Positions 50,135-58,600 of a DNA stretch of 64,000 bases are shown here, piece by piece. The translations under genes were made by a program, and so were the position numbers. Under the pieces are notes generated by a model. It was given only the letters and a program-made list of their open reading frames with translations. It made no database searches and had not been told where the DNA came from. Numbering within the stretch: the stretch's first letter is position 1; every line of letters begins with the position of its first letter. Origin of the DNA: CAZMHL01 sp045605445 (GTDB lineage Bacteria > Bacillota > Clostridia > RGIG6154); contig JAZUPZ010000039.1 of NCBI GenBank assembly GCA_045605445.1, positions 62,001 through 126,000 on the forward strand. The letters are read 5' to 3'.

Positions 50135-52693
50135 TTATTTGCTTTTAATAATAACAAGATTGTTAGAATCGCTCCAATCGACCTTACAACCGAGAGCCTC
50201 GGCTACGAAACGAAGAGGAATCATTGTTCTGCTGTTTCTGAGTTGCGGCACTGCATCGAGGGTAACCTCTGTACCGTTTACAGTTGCAACAGGGTTTCCG
50301 ATTGTAAGTTTCACAACAGTGTCCCCTTTTGTTCCTGTTACTGTCTGAGTGGTGTCGTCCCATTCGATTGTTGCGCCAAGCTTTTCAAATATTTTTCTCA
50401 TCGGAACGAAGGTTCTGTCATTTTCAAGGAACGGCTCCGAGTCAAAGCCGATTATGTCGCTGTCGATTTTAACTCTTATACGTCCGTCAGTATACATATT
50501 CGGAATTATGTATTCATCAGTCTTTTCCCATTTTGGCAATTCGTTATCATACCATTTTTTAAATGTAGGATAATCATAAATTATAAACCCGTTTGAACAG
50601 GTACCGATAAATACTTCATCGGAAACCGGCGAGAAAGTGATTGATGTAACATCGATAATGCCTTTCATTCCTGGAACTAAAATCCATTCATTTCCACCGT
50701 CATAAGTTTCATATACGCCTGGTGTTTTAAGTCCTTCTTTTGTGTTTTTACCACCTACAATAAGATGATTTTTATCCTTTGGATCCTGGGCAATTGCGGT
50801 AATTGAAACTAACGTTCCAACATCTGTTTTAAGTCCGTTAGTTTTTCCGTAAGAGGTAACCTGACCATTATGCCACTTATTTACAGTTCCGCTGTATCCG
50901 CCATACCATACAGTATCTTCGTCAAAGGCATCGGCATAAATAACATACATAGAACTTGCCCCTGTGAGTTTTTTCCAGGTTTGTCCTCTGTCTTTACTCT
51001 GATAGATATTATTACTTTTATAAGAAAAAAGAACGTCGTTATTTACAGGCGAAACTGCAGTTATTACCTGTGAATTTTTATTCCAGGTCTTTCCGCCATC
51101 AAAACTTGTATAATAACCGGAATAAATTATATTCGAATCATCTTTATGATACTGCAGTACCTCATTTGCACTACTGATGCCTGCAATTTTTTTCCATGTA
51201 GCACCTCCGTCAAAAGACTCCACAATTTTCGGAGTTTTCATGGATGCAAAAACGTGATTTGCATTATTTGGATCAACCGCAACCATATGAGCGGATGTGC
51301 TTTTTTCTTTTCTTGTTACTGTTGAGTATTTGCCCTTTTCATAAGGTTCATCAGTTACCGCAACACCTCTGTCAACATCAGAGAACCATATTCTTCCGTT
51401 CTGGTCAAAGGTTATGTTTCTTGTGTTGATTGCGCTGTATCCGCCATTTCTCGGATAGAAATTTTCACCGCAGTCGGTTGACAGATAAACATAGTCGGCA
51501 AAGGAATAATAAATATGTCCCGGTCTTGTAGAAATAATTGCAAAACCCTCGGACATGTAACCTTTACCTGTATTGTTGTAAATCATATCACGGTTCTGAA
51601 GCTTTGGAACATTCCATTTTTTACCTTCGTTGTCACTGTACTGCAACGGACTACCGCAATTATTATATCCCATAAACAGTCTTGTGTTTCCATCAGGCTT
51701 AATTATGTACTGAATAAGTCTTGGCGTAGCAAGCCCCGAAGCGTTTATGGGGTAATTAACTGTTGTCCAGGTTTTACCTGCATCCCTTGTCTGATAAAGT
51801 TTGTGTTCAGGTCCCTGAAAACATGCAAACCAATGATTTTCATCATAAGGATCAACGGTTACTGAAGAACAGGAGGTTACACCATCAACACTGTTGCTTA
51901 ATACTTCCCATGACTGACCGCCGTTTGCTGTGTAAAACAAGCCACCGGTACATCCCGCAAGCATTCTAGTGGATTCATCGTTAAACAGATACAAGGTATA
52001 AACCCCGGCATTATCATCGGCAAATTTACTGAGCAGACTAAAGGTTTTTCCGTCATTAGTTGATTTATACAAACCATTTGATGAAAGGGCAAAAATGTTT
52101 CCGTTTTTATCATAGCGAACAAGTCCGAAGCTGCATGCTGCAGAAATAAAATTGTCATTTATAACCTGAGTCCAGGTTTTTCCTGCATCGGTAGATCTGT
52201 AAAGTCCGTCTAAGGAAGAATGGTTTGCTTTGCCTCTTGAGTTCGAATCGTTATCTCTTTTACCGGTCTGAACTGCGAAAACAATATTTTCATCATAAGG
52301 ACTCCACACAATGTCGGTGCAACACCAGTTATTGTTGTTTCCTCCGATTGTTTCCCAGTTGATACCGCCGTCAGTACTTCTCCAGATGCCTGCCATATCA
52401 GAACCTAAAAGCACATGATCGGGATTTACAGGTGAAACGCCTATTGCTGTTACAACCTGATTTCCGTCTCCTGCTCTTCTTCCCATATCATATTCTTCTT
52501 TAGTTTGTCTTCCCCACTGAACAAACCAGGGCGAATATCTTGTAGCATTTTGCGCTATCGGATATGCGTAGAAATTTGCAGAGCTGTTCTCAGGAATATC
52601 ACCTGAATAATCATAAAGTTTGATTGCAGCTGCTGATGTGCACATAGAAAAAATTATTACACACAGAAGTATTACAGATATTGTCTTTTTCAT
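50135..52693 (-). CDS. Secreted BNR/Asp-box beta-propeller protein with C-terminal stalk domain (copy 2)
   Basis: A secreted 852-residue paralogue of the flanking genes. Signal peptide about 1-23 (MKKTISVILLCVIIFSMCTS), then the shared block AYPIAQNATRYSPWF, then Asp-box repeats (STDGGINW, STDAGKTW, TRDAGKTW, SFDGGATW, SKDRGQTW, TYDGGNEW). The C-terminal ~127 residues are a stalk (Cu-amine-oxidase-N) module differing from copy 3 at only about four positions. Start at ATG 52693 after GGGGGAAA; the longer frame from 52786 would run through the promoter. The gene has its own promoter and terminator, so it is expressed separately from copies 1 and 3. Likely a cell-surface carbohydrate-active or binding protein. 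Confidence 0.8.
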   Translation of the reverse strand: MKKTISVILLCVIIFSMCTSAAAIKLYDYSGDIPENSSANFYAYPIAQNATRYSPWFVQWGRQTKEEYDMGRRAGDGNQVVTAIGVSPVNPDHVLLGSDMAGIWRSTDGGINWETIGGNNNNWCCTDIVWSPYDENIVFAVQTGKRDNDSNSRGKANHSSLDGLYRSTDAGKTWTQVINDNFISAACSFGLVRYDKNGNIFALSSNGLYKSTNDGKTFSLLSKFADDNAGVYTLYLFNDESTRMLAGCTGGLFYTANGGQSWEVLSNSVDGVTSCSSVTVDPYDENHWFACFQGPEHKLYQTRDAGKTWTTVNYPINASGLATPRLIQYIIKPDGNTRLFMGYNNCGSPLQYSDNEGKKWNVPKLQNRDMIYNNTGKGYMSEGFAIISTRPGHIYYSFADYVYLSTDCGENFYPRNGGYSAINTRNITFDQNGRIWFSDVDRGVAVTDEPYEKGKYSTVTRKEKSTSAHMVAVDPNNANHVFASMKTPKIVESFDGGATWKKIAGISSANEVLQYHKDDSNIIYSGYYTSFDGGKTWNKNSQVITAVSPVNNDVLFSYKSNNIYQSKDRGQTWKKLTGASSMYVIYADAFDEDTVWYGGYSGTVNKWHNGQVTSYGKTNGLKTDVGTLVSITAIAQDPKDKNHLIVGGKNTKEGLKTPGVYETYDGGNEWILVPGMKGIIDVTSITFSPVSDEVFIGTCSNGFIIYDYPTFKKWYDNELPKWEKTDEYIIPNMYTDGRIRVKIDSDIIGFDSEPFLENDRTFVPMRKIFEKLGATIEWDDTTQTVTGTKGDTVVKLTIGNPVATVNGTEVTLDAVPQLRNSRTMIPLRFVAEALGCKVDWSDSNNLVIIKSK

Positions 52694-52727
52694 CTTTTTC
52701 CCCCAAATAAATATTCTAGCTAGATAT

Positions 52728-52756
52728 ATTATATTATATCGCTCTTTTTTTGTCAA
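52728..52756 (-). promoter_or_regulatory. Sigma-A promoter for BNR copy 2
   Basis: TTGACA (52751-52756), a 17-bp spacer and TATAAT (52728-52733) on the minus strand. The palindrome TCTAGCTAGA (52715-52724) covers the predicted start site and is a candidate operator. Confidence 0.85.
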
Positions 52757-52776
52757 TCTTGTATAATCAATCTGAC

Positions 52777-52803
52777 AAAAAAGCACCCTTTGAGGGGTGC
52801 TTT
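52777..52803 (-). terminator. Rho-independent terminator after BNR copy 3
   Basis: Stem AAAGCACCC/GGGTGCTTT with a short CTCAAA-type loop (52781-52803) and a T6 tract on the minus strand. Confidence 0.93.
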
Positions 52804-52808
52804 CAGTA

Positions 52809-55367
52809 TTATTTGCTTTTTATGATAACAAGATTGTTCGAATCGCTCCAGTCAACCTTGCAGCCGAGAGCTTCGGCAACAAAACGAAGAGGAATCATTG
52901 TTCTTGAGTTTTTAAGCTGCGGAACCGCATCAAGGGTAACCTCATTACCGTTTACGGTTGCAACAGGGTTTCCGATTGTAAGCTTAACAACTGTATCTCC
53001 TTTTGTTCCCGTTACAGTTTGAGTTGCATCGTCCCACTCAATGGTTGCGCCAAGCTTTTCGAAAATTTTTCTCATAGGAACAAAGGTTCTGTCATTTTCA
53101 AGGAATGGCTCTGAGTCAAAGCCAATTACATCGCTGTCAATTTTAACTCTTATTCTTCCATCGGTATACATATTTGGAATTATATATTCATCGGAAAAAT
53201 CCCAACTGTTAAGTTGTCCATTATACCATTTATAGAAAACATTGTAATCATAAACTATGAGACCGTTTGAGCAAGTACCAATAAAAATTTCTTCTGATAC
53301 AGGTGAAAATGTCAACGAATTTATGTGAGCTATTCCTTTCATTCCGGGAACTAAAACCCAGGTTTTACCGCCGTCTAAGGTTTCATAAATACCCGGTGTT
53401 TTAAGTCCGCATTTTGTTTCTTTTCCGCCTGCCACAAGATGATTTTTATTTTTCGGATTCTGTGCCATAGTATTTATAGAAACAAGTTCGCCTTTATCAG
53501 TATAAAGACCATTTGCTTTTCCAAACGTAGTTGTATCAGATCCGGTAAGTTTAGTAACTGTTCCTGAATAACCCGCATACCAAACAGTATCTTCATCAGC
53601 AACATCAGCAATAACAACATATGCTGACGTTCCTATATTTTTAACATCCTCCCAGGTTATACCTCTGTCCTTTGACTTTCTTATGATACCACCTGAATAG
53701 CTATACACAACGTCGTTATTCGCAGGAGAAACAGTAGTTACAGCATATTCAAGGTCCTTCCAGGTTTCCCCGTTGTCAGTACTGTATTTATTTCCTGCAT
53801 ATATAAAATTAACATCTTTATTGTGATATTGAAGAACAATATAGTCTCCGGAAAAGCCTTCAACCTTGGTCCAATTTTCTCCTCTGTCAAAGGTTTCATT
53901 TAATCCACCACAAAATGATAAAACGTGATTAACATTTTTAGGATCAATAGCAACCGCAGTTGATGCAGTAGCCATCAAATCTCTTTCAACGGTTGAATAC
54001 TCACCTTTTTTATATGGAAAATTAGTATGTGCAAGTCCACGATCTACATCTGCAAACCAAACCCTACCTTCTTGGTCAAATACAACTTTGTTTGTATTTA
54101 TCGCTGAATATCCGCTATTTCTGTAATCAAATGTTTCACCATAATCTGTAGATTTATATACAGTATCGGCAAAAGAATAATACATTGTTCCCGGATTGGA
54201 TGGGTCTACATCAAAACCTTCACAAAAATATCCCATTCCCTGCTGATTATATACCATTTCACGATCAATAAGTTTAGGAACCACCCAGTTTTCGCCTTCA
54301 TCATCAGTATACTGAATTGGATTACCGCACTGTGTGTAAATTAAAAACAATCTTGTTGTTCCATCATCTTTAATAACGTATCTTATAACTTGAGGCGTAG
54401 CAAGTCCGGATGAATTTATTCTGTAATAAACCTGCTCCCAGGTTTTTCCCGAATCGTAAGTTTCATAGAGCTTATGTTTTGGACCTTGAAAACAAGCAAA
54501 CCAATGATTTTCATCATAAGGGTCTACAGTTACAGAGGTACACATTGTTACACCCTCAACATTGGAATTTAAATTTTTCCATAGAAGTCCTCCGTTTGAA
54601 GTATAATACAGACCACCTTCTACACAAGCAAGCATTTTTTTACTTTCACCATTAAATAAGTGCATAGAAAATACCGCTGCATTTTCTTTTAAGAAAGAAT
54701 TGTCAATAAATTCCCAGGTTTCCCCGTCATCTGTCGACTTAAACAAGCCCTCAGAAGAAAGAGCTAACACATTTCCGTTTTTGTCGTACTGTACTGCTCC
54801 GTCAGTACAAGCCATTGAAATAAAGTTTTTAGGTAAAACTAATTTCCAGGTTTTACCGGCATCGGTAGTTTTATAAAGTCCATCCAAAGAAGAATTGCTT
54901 GCTTTGCTGACAGCAGAACTTAATGTTCTCGTTCCTGTCTGAACTGCAAATGCAACATTTTCATCAAATGGGCTCCACACAATGTCATTTACGCACCAGT
55001 TGTTATTGTTTTCTCCTTCTGTTTCCCAGTTAATGCCTCCATCGGTACTTCTCCATATACCTGCCATATCGCTGCCAAGCATAATGTGATCGGGATTAAC
55101 AGGAGATACAGAAAGTTCCATAATCATCTGATTTCCGTCTCCGGCTCTTCTTCCTGTGTCATATTCAGCCTGTTTTTGTCTCGCCCACTGAACAAACCAG
55201 GGTGAATATCTTGTTGCATTCTGAGCTATCGGATAAGCATAAAATTTTGCAGGATCACCATCAGGAATATCCCCTGTATGATCATATACCTTTGTTGCTG
55301 CAAGTGTTGGTATGTACATAAGAAGTAATATACTACATACCAAAATAACGCTTAATAATTTTTTCAT
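52809..55367 (-). CDS. Secreted BNR/Asp-box beta-propeller protein with C-terminal stalk domain (copy 3)
   Basis: A secreted 852-residue paralogue, the same length as copy 2 and clearly alignable with it from end to end. Signal peptide about 1-29, the AYPIAQNATRYSPWF block, Asp-box turns (STDGGINW, TTDAGKTW, STDDGETW, TYDSGKTW, STDNGETW, TLDGGKTW) and the C-terminal stalk module (RTFVPMRKIFEKLGATIEWD). Start at ATG 55367 behind GGGGGAAA. A perfect-consensus promoter lies upstream. No sialidase FRIP motif is present. The GSDMAGIWRSTDGG segment is shared with copy 2 and is GH74-like. Function is inferred from fold and neighbourhood only. Confidence 0.8.
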   Translation of the reverse strand: MKKLLSVILVCSILLLMYIPTLAATKVYDHTGDIPDGDPAKFYAYPIAQNATRYSPWFVQWARQKQAEYDTGRRAGDGNQMIMELSVSPVNPDHIMLGSDMAGIWRSTDGGINWETEGENNNNWCVNDIVWSPFDENVAFAVQTGTRTLSSAVSKASNSSLDGLYKTTDAGKTWKLVLPKNFISMACTDGAVQYDKNGNVLALSSEGLFKSTDDGETWEFIDNSFLKENAAVFSMHLFNGESKKMLACVEGGLYYTSNGGLLWKNLNSNVEGVTMCTSVTVDPYDENHWFACFQGPKHKLYETYDSGKTWEQVYYRINSSGLATPQVIRYVIKDDGTTRLFLIYTQCGNPIQYTDDEGENWVVPKLIDREMVYNQQGMGYFCEGFDVDPSNPGTMYYSFADTVYKSTDYGETFDYRNSGYSAINTNKVVFDQEGRVWFADVDRGLAHTNFPYKKGEYSTVERDLMATASTAVAIDPKNVNHVLSFCGGLNETFDRGENWTKVEGFSGDYIVLQYHNKDVNFIYAGNKYSTDNGETWKDLEYAVTTVSPANNDVVYSYSGGIIRKSKDRGITWEDVKNIGTSAYVVIADVADEDTVWYAGYSGTVTKLTGSDTTTFGKANGLYTDKGELVSINTMAQNPKNKNHLVAGGKETKCGLKTPGIYETLDGGKTWVLVPGMKGIAHINSLTFSPVSEEIFIGTCSNGLIVYDYNVFYKWYNGQLNSWDFSDEYIIPNMYTDGRIRVKIDSDVIGFDSEPFLENDRTFVPMRKIFEKLGATIEWDDATQTVTGTKGDTVVKLTIGNPVATVNGNEVTLDAVPQLKNSRTMIPLRFVAEALGCKVDWSDSNNLVIIKSK

Positions 55368-55401
55368 ATATTTTCCCCCTATCATTTAATTAACAAAATT
55401 T

Positions 55402-55430
55402 ATTATAAAACACTATGTCCGTTTTGTCAA
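55402..55430 (-). promoter_or_regulatory. Sigma-A promoter for BNR copy 3
   Basis: Perfect consensus TTGACA (55425-55430), 17-bp spacer and TATAAT (55402-55407) on the minus strand. Confidence 0.9.
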
Positions 55431-55455
55431 ATTTAATATTAAAAATACCCGACAT

Positions 55456-55486
55456 AAAAAGAACACCCCTAAGGGTGTCCTTTTTT
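55456..55486 (-). terminator. Rho-independent terminator after the SLH protein gene
   Basis: A 13-bp stem (55456-55468 with 55473-55485; core GACACCC with one mismatch-like G-T) and a T5 tract on the minus strand. Confidence 0.93.
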
Positions 55487-55487
55487 A

Positions 55488-55610
55488 TTAGTCGTTATTT
55501 ACTACAGTCTGAATATAATTTTGAATTGTTGTCGGAACGGTGCCGGAAGCGCCGTCTTCTCCAACAAATATTATTACATTCAGTTTGTTGTGCTTACAGT
55601 GCGCTTGCAT
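55488..55610 (-). pseudogene. Out-of-frame coding-like tail after the SLH protein gene
   Basis: Between the SLH gene stop (55594) and its terminator, another frame is open for 40 codons and reads like protein (VIIFVGEDGASGTVPTTIQN, then YIQTVVNND), ending just 2 bases before the terminator stem. It has no Shine-Dalgarno site. The position and composition suggest the former C-terminus of the SLH protein, or of a deleted neighbour, displaced by a frameshift or deletion. It could also be chance. Confidence 0.35.
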
Positions 55611-58600
55611 CGGCAATTACATAAATTTTTACAAATGCAAGTTTGCCATCTACCGTTTTATTTCTAATAAGATCATTATGAGAAGTACCACCGGTTATTG
55701 TGAAAGCAAGTTGAACTGATGTTTTTCCTGCAGTTTTCTGTTCAGCAATATATGGTGCAAGATTTGCTGAGTATTGACGATATTTATACTCACGACTACT
55801 ACTTATAGACTGAGTAGCTATATCAGAACCAACTGTCAAAGCTGAAATATCAACTGCAGCAGATGATGTCTGACCGGCTGCAATACCTGCAAATACTGTT
55901 GAATAGTCACCTGTTACAGGTTTAATTCTCAATGTACAAGATCCAGCATTATGGAAGGCTGACATAAAGCCGAAGTTTGCTTTTAACATCTGGCAATCAA
56001 CGCCTGAAATATCAAGAGTTGTATAGAAATAAGAGCCATTGCTTCTTCCAAGAGTAGCAGTTCCGTTTTTAACTTTTCCATCAGGATCACGGAAATACCA
56101 CTGAGTAAATTCTAAATCTTTTGTATATACTGCTTTAAGAGTTACGCCTGTTGTTGCAACAGTATATTCAGATCCGGCAGGAAGAATTGTTGTTCCGTTA
56201 TCTGCAGTCCAGCCTTCAAAAGTATAACCTGTCTTATCGCTTGTGTTTGGAAGTATAATTTTGTCATTTAGTGCAACAGTTTCAAAATCAGATTTTGTTG
56301 CATATGTGAAATCAATAGCTACACCGTCAACCCAAACTGATGTGAAAGTAACGCCGTTTGCAGGCATTTCATAATCGTCGCCCGGCTGATATTTTGCTGT
56401 ACCGTCGTGCCAACCATCAAATATTTTGCCTTTAACCTTTCCAGTCATAGCAGGAAGTGTAATATCTTCACCAGGCAAAGCTGATATAGGAGCAACTCCT
56501 GTATCGAAGGTTGCTGCTTTTGCTTCAATCCATGTTGCTGTAAATGTTTTGTTTGAATCAAAGGTAATTGGAGTTCCAACTGTATATGTTGTTGTGCCTT
56601 CTTTCCAACCGCTGAATACACAACCCGATACGTTAAACATACATGCTGGAAGTTCAAGTCTGTTACCTGTTGTACCGTAGTAAACAGTCTGAGCACCAGC
56701 ATTTGTTGTTGCATCGGCTCTTCCGCTTTCAAACGTAAACTTAATCATCGGTTTCCAAACAGCTTTAAGAGTTGTAGCTGTATCAGGAACTGTGTATGGA
56801 TTTGTAAGTACAGGTTCGTTTCCATCTGCTGACCAGCCGAGGAATTCATAACCTTCTTTTACAAAACCATTTGCAGGAAGTGTAACTTCTGTTCCTGGAA
56901 TTGTGTTAATTGCACTAACAGAGCCACTTTCTGCTCCGTTTCCGTCAAAGTTAACAGAAACAGGAACACCGGATGTAACTACAAGTGAAGGTCTCTTTGA
57001 TTCGGTTGCTTCAAATGGAGTGTAGAAACAACCCATGCTCTGATAAGCATTAGATGCGCCCTTAACTGAATCAGAATGGTTAGTGGTAAGAGCATACTGC
57101 ATTGCAAAGAGTGCTTTTGTTGCGCCATTATTCTTAAGTTCGTTAATATATGATGTTACATCAAATTCAACAGTATATTCACTTGTCTTAGATGCAAGTG
57201 ACTGAGAACCGATTTGCACTAATGTAGGCATTGTAATGCTTGATCCGGAAATTTCGTTAAGTCCGTTAGTAAGTGTTGCGCCACCAAAGCTTGTTGCTCC
57301 GTCCCAACCGTTTGTAACCTTATAAAGTGTCAAAGGACCGAACTTTGTTCTATAAGCAGGAAGCTTAAGTGTTACTTTTGATACTGCCGGAATTTCACCA
57401 AGATCTATACCAAGTAAATACCAAGCATCATACCACTGGTTAGAACGTGCTCCACCCTGGAGATCAGCTCTCTGGCTGCTGTTATAGTAAATTCTGTAAT
57501 CCGTAGGATTACCTCTGCCTGTGCCACCATCAGCAGTGTCATTATCAAGAATTACATATGCAGAATTCATTGTGCTGATAGGCTGTTCAGAAATACCTGA
57601 GAAATCCCACTGAGCAGTAAATTGTACATTTGATGCTGGCATTGTGAATCTGTCACCCGGCTGGTAAACAGTTACACCACCATCTGCAGACCAACCTGTA
57701 AATGTATAAGAACCGATTAAAGCAGTTTTAGCAAATGTGTTTGCAGGAAGTGTAATTACATCGCCTTCAAGTCCGCCGATATAAGTAGGTGCTGTACCTG
57801 ATGTTCCGGTACCGCCTACAAATGTAGCAGTAAATGCTGTAACCCACTGAGCTTCGAATGTTACGTCTGTTGCAGGCATTGTATATGTATCACCTACTGC
57901 ATAAGTAGATGTGCCATCATTCCAACCTACGAATTTGTAACCCATAATGTTGAATGTGTTTGCAGGAAGTGTGAATGTTTCACCTTCAACGAATTTACCT
58001 AATGAAGGAGCTTCACCCGTCGTAGCTCCTGCATGAACACCGGCTGTAAAAGTAGTATTATTAGCAACTGACCATACAGGATAGAAAATAACTGTTGCTT
58101 CAGGCATTGTGTATGAAGAGCCTGCAACATAGGTATTCATACCATCGTTCCATCCCATAAATTTATAGCCGGAAATATTCATTCCGCAATCGCCCGGGAT
58201 TGTAATTGTCTGACCTGCATCAGCTCTGAGAGTAGCTTTTACAGATGTAACGGTTTCTGATTCTACGAAGTATGCAGGATATTTACCATAATTTGCATCT
58301 GTTGAAGAGCCAACACCTGTGTGATTCTTGAAGAACAATTTTTTCTGAGGAGAAGCGTATCTTGCATTTACAAATGAAAGTGTAGCTTCATCACCGTAAG
58401 TCTTATAGTCTATAACGTCTTTCTTAGTTCCGGCTTTATAAGTAAGTTTTCCGTTTTCAACGTTAAAGATATTTACTGTAGCTGATTCAGAAAGCGGGAA
58501 TGGCTTAATCTGAAGTGTAGAATCGTTTGTAAGATCAGTATCAGTAAGAACACTTGTGTTCGGAGATATTGAATAATATCCTGATTCTTTGTGGTATACC

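Noticed and set aside
47423..55367. Sialidases
   Set aside because: Asp-boxes are present, but the FRIP arginine motif and the sialidase catalytic set are not seen.
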